From Agarilytica sp033852175 (GTDB lineage: Bacteria > Pseudomonadota > Gammaproteobacteria > Pseudomonadales > Cellvibrionaceae), in NCBI GenBank assembly GCA_033852175.1, contig JAWSUY010000023.1:99436-163435 (forward strand): a stretch of DNA of 64,000 nucleotides, given 5' to 3'. How positions within the stretch are numbered: position 1 is the first letter of the stretch; the number at the start of each line of letters is the position of its first letter. Positions 57,227 through 64,000 of this stretch are shown in pieces. The notes under the pieces were generated by a model. That model ran no database searches and was not told the DNA's origin. It was given only the letters and a program-made list of their open reading frames with translations. Both the position numbers and the translations under genes were made by a program.

Positions 57227-57559
57227 ATGGGACGTAAAACTAAAGCAATTGAAGAACTGTCTGGCAATGCGATTGACACTCTAAAGCGACTTGGCGATAG
57301 CATTTCTGTCGCCATTGAATCGCGCGAATCAAAGAGTAGTTTCGCCGAGCGGATAGATCTGAGTAGAGATACCTTGAGAAAGCTGATGACAGGAGACCCT
57401 TCAATACAGATCGGCATGCTAGTCGCGCATTGGATGGCGGGCTTACTTGACCATCTTGATGCGGTTGCAGAGCCTGCCAATGACAAGCTAGGCCAATTCA
57501 TATGCATAGGCCGCATTTCAAGTGGAAAACCCACTTTGGATAACGATTTTTTGAGATAA
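57227..57559 (+). CDS. Small HTH (XRE-like) protein, possible antitoxin or autoregulator
   Basis: 110 residues from the ATG at 57227. In-frame ATGs at 57197 and 57215 exist, but the first lies within the 20-bp palindrome. Residues 38-60 (SSFAERIDLSRDTLRKLMTGDP) form an XRE-type helix-turn-helix followed by a helical dimer region. It resembles HTH regulators of HipB/antitoxin type, but no toxin gene adjoins it; the nearest partner is the divergent Fic gene 0.4 kb away. The palindromes at its start suggest that it represses itself. Confidence 0.7.
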   Translation: MGRKTKAIEELSGNAIDTLKRLGDSISVAIESRESKSSFAERIDLSRDTLRKLMTGDPSIQIGMLVAHWMAGLLDHLDAVAEPANDKLGQFICIGRISSGKPTLDNDFLR

Positions 57560-57582
57560 TAGTTAACGGTTTTTTTAAAAAG

Positions 57583-57633
57583 TTTTTAGAGTGTCTGCCA
57601 TCTTTGTTTACTAACCCAAAAACACTCTAAAAA
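57583..57633. terminator. Bidirectional terminator between the HTH and hemD-like genes
   Basis: TTTTTAGAGTGT (57583-57594) and ACACTCTAAAAA (57622-57633) form a perfect 12-bp stem flanked by T- and A-runs, between two convergent genes. The loop is 27 bases, longer than usual. Confidence 0.65.
57585..57606 (+). repeat. 22-base repeat flanking the hemD-like gene, copy 1
   Basis: TTTAGAGTGTCTGCCATCTT plus TG; 19 of 22 bases match 58829-58850. It overlaps the left arm of the terminator. Confidence 0.5.
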
Positions 57634-57636
57634 AAC

Positions 57637-58482
57637 CTACCCTACGGAAAGTTTGCTAACGATAGCGCGAGTTAGCGGTTTCATAAAATAACTGTCTTCC
57701 GGTGTAACATCGACACTCACACCGTATTCAACCAGCGATTCAGCTACAACCGGACCTACCGCAGCGACAAATAAACCGTTTAACGCGGACTGCAACTTAT
57801 CTTGCATGCCGTTCGCTGTGGCCACTTTAAATATTCGTTTAACCTGCTGCATACTTGTAAAAGCAATCGCGTCGATGTCTTGATCAATCAACTGTTGAAT
57901 CAACGCCAGTACATTTTTATTTTCCGTATCGGAGGCATAAATATACGGCGCGACAAAATCAGCCTTGCTCGTGTGTGCGGCCAGGAAAGTCGATAGCTTT
58001 ACATTAGGATCTTCGCCATAAAGTTGCACACAAACACGCTGATTCTGGATATCCAGAGTTTCCAGAGTTTTGATTATCCCGTCAGTTGTGGGCTCAACGG
58101 AAAGCAAGGTAGGTTTGAGTTTGACTTGCCTGAGTGCTTGGCCAGGTTTGGGACCGCGCACCAATGTTTGTGTCTTTGCGAGCGCAGCCACAAATGCATC
58201 GCGTACTTCATATTTTTCAGCAAAACCCAGCAATCGCCTCAAGCCCTCGCCGGTTAGCAATACAAGCCAGCTGGGAGGGCTAGCAATGAATCGTTCGATC
58301 CATGATTTAACGGCCTCGCCATCAGGTGAGTCATGAATAGCAACAAGAGGACAGCGGGTGGTTTTTGCACCGCGACTTTCAAGCATATTAGTGAAAACAT
58401 CGAGCATTCTCGATTCAGGCACAGCAATGTGCTTGCCGGTAAGAGGACCGGAGTCATCGAGTGAGGGAGTGTTTTGCGTCAT
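57637..58482 (-). CDS. hemD: Uroporphyrinogen-III synthase family protein (HemD-like)
   Basis: 281 residues with the two-lobe HemD pattern: an early GKHIAVPESR strand, a WLVLLTGEGLRRLL segment in lobe one, and AIAFTSMQQVKRIF then AAVGPVVAESLVEYG in lobe two. HemD cyclises hydroxymethylbilane to uroporphyrinogen III. Here it stands alone, not with hemC/hemX, so it may be a second HemD-like protein rather than the main tetrapyrrole enzyme. The symbol reflects the family. Confidence 0.8.
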   Translation of the reverse strand: MTQNTPSLDDSGPLTGKHIAVPESRMLDVFTNMLESRGAKTTRCPLVAIHDSPDGEAVKSWIERFIASPPSWLVLLTGEGLRRLLGFAEKYEVRDAFVAALAKTQTLVRGPKPGQALRQVKLKPTLLSVEPTTDGIIKTLETLDIQNQRVCVQLYGEDPNVKLSTFLAAHTSKADFVAPYIYASDTENKNVLALIQQLIDQDIDAIAFTSMQQVKRIFKVATANGMQDKLQSALNGLFVAAVGPVVAESLVEYGVSVDVTPEDSYFMKPLTRAIVSKLSVG

Positions 58483-58856
58483 GCTTGCCTGTGCCTTTGG
58501 TGGTTTTGCTTAAGTCGGGGTTCTAGCGGCCCCTAAAATACCAAAATTGATACAAACATGAAACTCACCGATCGGAAAGTTCCGCATTAAAATGCGGAGG
58601 TTTTTCATACAGCATTGCTAGATGTCATAAGCAAAATAAAGATCTAAGCCCCTTGAGCGTATAAAACAAGATTAACCCCAAGCACGCTCAAAATTGTATT
58701 TCGATACAATCTTTGATCGTATTTCACACAGGCCTAAAAGTAGTAACTAAGAGAACACCATCACCGTCACCACGTTAATTTACGGACTAACGAACGCCCC
58801 TTCGGTTACCTTAGCAACCAATGAGAAATTTAGAGTGTTTGTCATCTTTTCAGGTA
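58483..58856. other. Intergenic region with several small hairpins
   Basis: 374 bases, no gene seen. It contains CCGCAT-TAAA-ATGCGG followed by AGGTTTTT (58582-58605, terminator-like on the plus strand), an inverted pair TTGAGCGT/ACGCTCAA (58653-58691), and a 7-bp stem ATTGTAT/ATACAAT closed by TTCG (58693-58710). It must contain the promoter of the hemD-like gene and the end of the membrane-protein operon. Confidence 0.4.
58829..58850 (+). repeat. 22-base repeat flanking the hemD-like gene, copy 2
   Basis: TTTAGAGTGTTTGTCATCTT plus TT; 19 of 22 bases match 57585-57606 in the same orientation, 1.24 kb away. Here it has no inverted partner. Confidence 0.5.
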
Positions 58857-60362
58857 TCAAAGCTTAAATTCAATCGGCGGTAAAACACCATCATCCTTCA
58901 CTTTTTCCTCGATCGACTCACTAGATTGATCGCCTACAGAACTACTATTTTCACTGGAAATATTTACTTCCTTGCTTTTCGTTTCAATAGGTTTTTTTGG
59001 CTTAGCCTCATCTCGAGAAGTTTGGATGCGCTGTAATTGCTGCGCCAGCTTTCGGCACTGTTGGGCATTTTTTTCCATATTGGGAATATCGTCTAAACAC
59101 TCGGCCATTAGCTCGTATGCTTGAGGCAGCCCATGGTACAGAGGAAATTTTTTATGCATCCCATTAATTAACTTAACCGCCGCTCCCGAGTCACCGCTAT
59201 GTTGACAGGCTTTGGCCAGAAAAAAACGCAGCTCAGCGTCCTGCGGCATAAATTTAGCGTGAGATTTTAAGGTGCGTTTATACAGAATATTGATTTGATG
59301 TTCTTTTCGGTCCCGAATGAGACCATTAAAGTATAGCGGTACAAAGTCATCAATACTTTCGGTGTCGTGAGTCGCCAGTAAAAACTCAAAGTAATCTGCA
59401 TGAAAATTTGTCTCGCGTCCCCATCTCTCAACAGCTTTTTGATAGAGCTGACTCACTTCACGATAGTTGCCTTCTTTTAGCATAACTCCTATTTTTGCAG
59501 ACTCTCGATCTATCTCCGACCGCGCCTCTAGCTCGACGCCGTAATCTGAATGGGCGATAAAACCTAACTTACCCTGATACTGAAATATCATATATCCCAT
59601 TATGTGAAAAATCACTACAAGGTAATAGTACGTCACGGCAGTTTGCAAAACTTCACTTATCAGTGAGAAATCGTTACCAATCAATTCGTTGATCACGCCA
59701 ACCGATGCCGACATAATCATAATGAAGGCAAGAATTAAACCGTATGGCAAACCAATAGCGCTCATTAATTGCAATATTTTGAGCGGATTTAACGCGGTGA
59801 ATAAATTTTCACTCAGCGCAAGATTTATAAGTATTGCGGGAAAAGCGACTATCGAAAATATACCGATAAAACCGGCAATTCCAACCCCCAAATATTGATA
59901 ACTGAAAAAGGTTATTGCCGATAGAGATAAGACTATGGCCAAAAGTTGCGCTAGCAGTTTTAGGCCTCCGCCATATGCAGCATTTATCTCTGGCGCAACT
60001 AATAGACCATTAGATGTATTTTCTAGGCAACTAAAACAGTATTTGAACATTGCCCCTGTTATCAATAACCACCAAATAAACCCGAAGGGAATATACAAGA
60101 TAACAGAGCCTAAAAAGGCCACCCCGATGATCAGTATTAAGGTTTCTATATTCAAGGGGTAGCGAAAGCTCTCTTGAAGCCTACGCCAAAATGGCAGTGC
60201 GGTATAAGTGTCACCTAAACTAAGCGTCTTATTACCACAGACAAAACATCGTTCCAACTTTCCGTGCTCGCCATCATCAATACAGTTATCACAGGTATTA
60301 ATCTGGCAGGTTCCACATGTATGTTTTGCCGCGCTTAAAGGGTGATATTTGCAATATTCCAT
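58857..60362 (-). CDS. Membrane protein with N-terminal B-box-like zinc finger and C-terminal helical repeats
   Basis: 501 residues. The N-terminus has a Cys/His cluster (CKYHP, HTCGTCQ, CDNC, CFVC) typical of B-box-type zinc fingers. Five or so transmembrane helices follow from about 70 to 270. The cytosolic C-terminal part contains TPR-like helical pairs (from about 285) and ends in a Ser/Glu-rich disordered tail with PPIEFKL. The ATG shares one base with the rhomboid stop, so the two genes are coupled. Function unknown; it could be a partner or substrate of the rhomboid. Confidence 0.75.
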   Translation of the reverse strand: MEYCKYHPLSAAKHTCGTCQINTCDNCIDDGEHGKLERCFVCGNKTLSLGDTYTALPFWRRLQESFRYPLNIETLILIIGVAFLGSVILYIPFGFIWWLLITGAMFKYCFSCLENTSNGLLVAPEINAAYGGGLKLLAQLLAIVLSLSAITFFSYQYLGVGIAGFIGIFSIVAFPAILINLALSENLFTALNPLKILQLMSAIGLPYGLILAFIMIMSASVGVINELIGNDFSLISEVLQTAVTYYYLVVIFHIMGYMIFQYQGKLGFIAHSDYGVELEARSEIDRESAKIGVMLKEGNYREVSQLYQKAVERWGRETNFHADYFEFLLATHDTESIDDFVPLYFNGLIRDRKEHQINILYKRTLKSHAKFMPQDAELRFFLAKACQHSGDSGAAVKLINGMHKKFPLYHGLPQAYELMAECLDDIPNMEKNAQQCRKLAQQLQRIQTSRDEAKPKKPIETKSKEVNISSENSSSVGDQSSESIEEKVKDDGVLPPIEFKL

Positions 60363-61786
60363 TACTTAGCTCCTTCTTGCAAAGTGCTGGCAATGTGTTC
60401 GTAATGGCTCTGCTTTGCTGCATCGCCCTTCTTCTCATAAGAAAAAGCTATCTTTTTAGCAAGCAGTGGTAATCCATTATTCTGGCAGTTTTTATCGTGA
60501 AGTTTCTTAAAGATCGATTCAGCGCTGCTGAAATTATCCAAAACGGCGAGATTAAGCCCCAACTGAATAACACTCTCGTCACTCAATTCCAGTTCCGAAT
60601 TTTCATTCCAGATATCTTCGATTCTATTCAATTCATGTTTTTTGGGGTTTCTGGTCGCCAGTAATTCTTCAACGCACCGCCGATAACCTTTCTTCTTATA
60701 AATTTTCATCAAATTGTACCGAAGTATCGAAAAATCAAAACTGGGGCCGTATTCTTTGATCGTTAATAGAAGCTCTTGCAATGCTTGTTCGAACCTACAT
60801 TTTTCAATCAAGGCATACACGACAGAGAGTTTCTTTTGGCGAGGGTCAATATCTTGATCTTCTTCCAAGTAATCTTGATTAAGAATTTTTGGATCTATGG
60901 CAACAGAACCAATCAGAAGTATGGCGCCAGCAATAAACCCACCGGTGTGAGCCATAAAAGCAACACTTGAGCCATTGTCACTATAAAAGCTGAACAACTC
61001 GTTGCCGATATAAAACGGGAGAATTAATAAGGCAGGGGCACGAAAGTAGCCGACAAAGATAAAGAACCAGTAAAAGAACTCGATTTTTTGCAGACGAAAA
61101 ACACCCAGATACATCGCCATTACGGCGGATATCGCCCCAGATGCACCAACCAAGGTTGTGCCACTACTTAGGTCTAGGACAGCATGCATCAAGCCACCCG
61201 CAATACCACCGCAAAGGTAAAACAAGAGAAAACGCAGATGGCCGATGGCAGCTTCGACAGCAAATCCACAAATGATCAGAAAGAATAAATTACCCAGTAA
61301 ATGCATCGTATCGCCGTGCAAAAACTGGTGACTTAACAATGTAAAAGGGCTTAATTGATTTGGGATTAAGCCATAGGCTAAAAAGCTTGTAGATCCTATC
61401 TCTCGATTTATTTCTAATCGAGGAGTCATCCAGGCTAAATGTTTTTCATGAACAATAAGTTCGGTGGCGTTTGCCTCCAGATAGAAGTAAAAATCAGTGC
61501 GCATTAACAAACGAACGCTCAGCTCGGCATATAGCTCTTGTTCATACAGGTCTCTAACCTGATCAAGCAGCTCTGACTCCCCTCTTTCGGCAAGGTAATT
61601 CTCAAATAAGGGCCACTCTACCTCGAGATAGTTGCTTGTTTGGTAGGACTCCAAAGCCCGCTCTATCTTTTGATCGTCGCCGGATTGATAGAGAAAAAAC
61701 ACTGCAACATTGATAAAGACTACGACAAAGAGCACAACAGGGGCATGCTTCCAGTCAAAGCGTTTTTCGGTGGGTATGATTACCAT
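60362..61786 (-). CDS. Rhomboid-family intramembrane serine protease with C-terminal helical extension
   Basis: 474 residues. TM1 at about 15-35, then a soluble loop of about 120 residues, then the rhomboid core: HLLGNLFF, the nucleophile Ser216 in GASGAIS and the second catalytic His280 in MAHTGGFIAG. After the core, residues 310-470 form TPR-like helices. It cuts transmembrane substrates in the inner membrane. Longer than GlpG because of both the inserted loop and the C-terminal repeat region. First gene of a two-gene operon. Confidence 0.88.
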   Translation of the reverse strand: MVIIPTEKRFDWKHAPVVLFVVVFINVAVFFLYQSGDDQKIERALESYQTSNYLEVEWPLFENYLAERGESELLDQVRDLYEQELYAELSVRLLMRTDFYFYLEANATELIVHEKHLAWMTPRLEINREIGSTSFLAYGLIPNQLSPFTLLSHQFLHGDTMHLLGNLFFLIICGFAVEAAIGHLRFLLFYLCGGIAGGLMHAVLDLSSGTTLVGASGAISAVMAMYLGVFRLQKIEFFYWFFIFVGYFRAPALLILPFYIGNELFSFYSDNGSSVAFMAHTGGFIAGAILLIGSVAIDPKILNQDYLEEDQDIDPRQKKLSVVYALIEKCRFEQALQELLLTIKEYGPSFDFSILRYNLMKIYKKKGYRRCVEELLATRNPKKHELNRIEDIWNENSELELSDESVIQLGLNLAVLDNFSSAESIFKKLHDKNCQNNGLPLLAKKIAFSYEKKGDAAKQSHYEHIASTLQEGAK

Positions 61787-62027
61787 GCCAATTGGGTTCT
61801 CTTAACGATTTTAAGTATATTCGGTACTAATATTTTCCATCGGATCATGCCTGGAAAGAGGCTAGCAAGCAAACCTACCGCCGATAAACGGCTAATTTCA
61901 GCCATTCCTCCCCCTCGCTCCATACGTATTCCTATACAACATCAACTGTAGATTTCCACTCCCAATATAAGTCTGACCGTTAGTAGACTTTTGAGGGCAT
62001 TTTATCTTTATTTATCCGAATTAAAGG

Positions 62028-63653
62028 TCAAGCAACGGGCTTAGCGTCTCTAAGCTCTCGCCTCAGAATTTTACCCACATTTGTTTTTGGTAAGCTCTCT
62101 AGAAATTCAATTGTTTTAGGCACTTTGTATGCCGTTAAATTTTTACGACAGTGTGTGTAAATATCCTCCTCGGTTAAGTCGTCTCCCAAGGTCACAACAA
62201 ATAGCTTAACCGCCTCACCTGAGCGTGCATCTGGCACGCCAACCACCGCAGCCTCAATGACTTTTTCATGCAATACGACAACCTCTTCCACTTCGTTCGG
62301 GTAAACGTTAAAGCCCGAAACTAAAATCATATCTTTTTTCCGATCAACAATTTTTACATTGCCCTTATCGCTAATTGTCACGATGTCTCCGGTTTTGAAC
62401 CAACCGTCCTTATCAATAGCCTCTTTTGTCTCTTCAGGTTTATTCCAGTAGCCCTTCATAACCTGCACGCCCCTCACGCATAGCTCTCCAGGTTCACCAC
62501 AGGCCACTTCATGCCCATCGTCATCTATAGCCTTTAGCTCGGTACCGGCCACTGCATAGCCAATTGTGCCCGGCTGAATATCGTCGTAATAATTACTGCA
62601 GACGACCGGAGATGTTTCTGTAAGCCCATACCCCTCCACAATAGGAATCCCGGTTAACGCAGTCCATAAATCCGCCGCGTCTTTGGTGAGAGCCGTTCCC
62701 CCAGCGCAAGCGATGTTCAATTTTGAAAAGTCCACCTCGACTCTAAAGGGCTCAAATCGACAAAGCGCATTGTAGAGGGCATTAATTCCGACAAATACTG
62801 TCATTTGATGCGGTTTTAATGCGCTAACAACCGCAGTTAAATCCCTTGGGTTAGGGATTAGCACATTGTGGGCACCTACAGAAAACGCCGACAAAGCATG
62901 AATATTAACCGCATAAATATGATACAGAGGTAAACAGGCCACAAAAACCTCCTTACCACCGGAGAAAGCCTCTGGCATATGTGAAATCATTTGCCATACA
63001 TTCCCCGTCATATTCTTGTGGGTCAATATAGCCCCCTTCGATACTCCCGTGGTACCTCCGGTGTACTGAAGAAACATGGTTGATTCAGGTGTGATGCCAG
63101 GATCTTGCAACGTTTGTTTTGGTCGCTTTAGCGTAGCTCGAAACGAAATACACTTATCAAAGGTGAAGCTGGGAACCATTTTTTTAACGTACTTGACCAC
63201 AGCATTAATTAATATGCGTTTTGGCGCTGCATGCAAATCCGCCAAATTGGTTACGATAATATGCTCAACATCCGTTTGCTTAATGATACCTGCGGCATTG
63301 TGAGCAACATTTGCAAGAACTACGATTGCTTTTGCACCGCTATCTCGCAACTGATGGAGTATTTCCCGAGGGGTGTACAACGGATTACTATTGACGACAA
63401 TAAGCCCGGCTCGAACAGCACCATAAAATGCTACCGGATATTGAAGAATATTAGGTAGCTGGAGTGCAATTCTATCCCCCACCTCCAGCTTCAAATCATG
63501 CCTTAGATAACAGGCAAACCTGTAACTGAGCGTATCCATATCGCCAAACGTTAACGTTCTCCCCATGCATGTATATGCAGGTAGGTTCTTATATTTTTTA
63601 AAAGCATGTTCCAACATCTCAATGGAGGTTGAAAATCGTTGCACCTTTTTCAT
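62028..63653 (-). CDS. fadD: Long-chain fatty acyl-CoA ligase (FadD-type)
   Basis: 541 residues, adenylate-forming enzyme. YTGGTTGVSKGA is the P-loop, VEGYGLTETSP is motif A5, and WFKTGDI and the VDRKKDMILVSGFNVYP region are the C-terminal hinge and lid; the catalytic Lys is in TNVGKILRRELR. It activates fatty acids to acyl-CoA via acyl-AMP. Length and the FNVYPNEVEEVV wording fit FadD of gammaproteobacteria. It has an AGGG-type Shine-Dalgarno and stands alone. Confidence 0.92.
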   Translation of the reverse strand: MKKVQRFSTSIEMLEHAFKKYKNLPAYTCMGRTLTFGDMDTLSYRFACYLRHDLKLEVGDRIALQLPNILQYPVAFYGAVRAGLIVVNSNPLYTPREILHQLRDSGAKAIVVLANVAHNAAGIIKQTDVEHIIVTNLADLHAAPKRILINAVVKYVKKMVPSFTFDKCISFRATLKRPKQTLQDPGITPESTMFLQYTGGTTGVSKGAILTHKNMTGNVWQMISHMPEAFSGGKEVFVACLPLYHIYAVNIHALSAFSVGAHNVLIPNPRDLTAVVSALKPHQMTVFVGINALYNALCRFEPFRVEVDFSKLNIACAGGTALTKDAADLWTALTGIPIVEGYGLTETSPVVCSNYYDDIQPGTIGYAVAGTELKAIDDDGHEVACGEPGELCVRGVQVMKGYWNKPEETKEAIDKDGWFKTGDIVTISDKGNVKIVDRKKDMILVSGFNVYPNEVEEVVVLHEKVIEAAVVGVPDARSGEAVKLFVVTLGDDLTEEDIYTHCRKNLTAYKVPKTIEFLESLPKTNVGKILRRELRDAKPVA

Positions 63654-64000
63654 CTTTCCCTATTTTCCTTTAGATTGTCGCTGTATCTGTGAGCAGCTTG
63701 TTTTATTGTTACCATTCTAATGAAAATTTTAATTCCGGCAACCATTCACTTTCACTATCCGGACACGCACGATAGTACGTGATCGAAAACACTTCGACTG
63801 CCTCTGATTTCAGCACGACAAACAAACTAGGATATCCATCTTTGTGGGTCATACCGCGCCAAATCAGACTTTATGACAACGATTGAGTGATCGCTACCAT
63901 AAATATCCGAATAAGCCCTATGGAGGGGGGAGGCGAATAACCTAAGCTGCACTCAAGAACGGTAAATACTAGAAAGCCCTAGCTAGTGCCCATCCAGAAA
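63654..64000. other. Right-end intergenic region with one short frame
   Basis: 347 bases. On the minus strand 63709-63852 encodes 47 residues (MTHKDGYPSLFVVLKSEA...), preceded in frame by a stop and with no Shine-Dalgarno; it reads like protein and may be a remnant or small gene. The last 22 bases are copy 2 of the repeat also found at 46842. Confidence 0.4.
63979..64000 (+). repeat. Dispersed 22-base repeat, copy 2
   Basis: CTAGCTAGTGCCCATCCAG followed by AAA at the window edge; 19 of 22 bases match 46842-46863. How far the similarity runs past the window cannot be seen. Confidence 0.45.

Noticed and set aside
57227..57559. Toxin-antitoxin operon with the Fic gene
   Set aside because: The Fic gene is divergent, 0.4 kb away, has its own inhibitory motif and its own upstream boxes; no cotranscribed pair.
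1..64000. CRISPR arrays, tRNA, rRNA or complete insertion sequences
   Set aside because: None seen; repeats found are short pairs only.

Overview
The window looks like a gammaproteobacterial chromosome, probably a marine or cellulolytic-type relative of Cellvibrionaceae/Teredinibacter. This is inferred from moderate GC, a NtrYX-like pair, an Omp85 protein, AlkC, FadD and alternative chaperone-usher fimbriae. No rRNA or marker gene is present to fix the genus.

Region 1 (1-38416, + strand) is most of a large modular trans-AT polyketide synthase (PKS) cluster that enters from the left edge already inside a dehydratase domain. Four megasynthases carry nine ketosynthases (KS) and no in-line acyltransferase. 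Read in gene order the modules are: a (..DH)-ACP; b KS-KR-cMT-ACP; c KS//DH-KR-ACP; d KS-DH0//KR-ACP; e KS-DH-ACP; f KS-ACP; g KS-KR-ACP; h KS//ACP; i KS-DH-cMT-ACP; j a terminal KS that has lost one catalytic His. '//' marks a module split between proteins. A beta-branching (HMG-CoA synthase) cassette of donor ACP, KS-like decarboxylase, HMGS and ECH1 sits between the two halves of module d. No ECH2 is seen. The line ends with a small condensation-superfamily acyltransferase and an MDR-type enoyl reductase; no thioesterase is seen.

Region 2 (38481-41244, - strand) runs convergently towards the PKS genes and holds the accessory enzymes: a Sfp-type phosphopantetheinyl transferase, a PksD/PedC-type acyl hydrolase and a short-chain dehydrogenase. 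The malonyl transferase that every trans-AT line needs was not found and is presumably to the left of the window.

Region 3 (42031-46540, - strand) is a four-gene operon: Omp85-like barrel, DUF4390-like periplasmic protein, NtrY-like histidine kinase and NtrX-like sigma-54 activator. The kinase reading frame is broken by an in-frame TAG immediately after its GLGL motif, while the rest of the domain remains open and conserved behind it. Region 4 (46996-49768) holds a lipoprotein alpha/beta hydrolase, an AlkC-like repair protein and a small unknown gene.

Region 5 (49881-55282) is a chaperone-usher pilus locus in two convergent halves. The usher appears to start at a rare ATT codon. Region 6 (55831-57633) has a Fic-type AMP transferase and a divergent small HTH protein, each with its own repeat or palindrome operator candidates. 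Region 7 (57637-63653, - strand) is ordinary chromosome: a HemD-family protein, a zinc-finger membrane protein overlapping a rhomboid protease gene, and a FadD-type acyl-CoA ligase.

How the PKS genes would work together: the PPTase activates the carrier proteins, an external AT loads malonyl, the acyl hydrolase clears stalled chains, and the HMGS cassette installs a beta-alkyl branch on a beta-keto intermediate. The chain is finally passed to the non-decarboxylating terminal KS and probably released by the condensation-like enzyme. The product cannot be named from the sequence.
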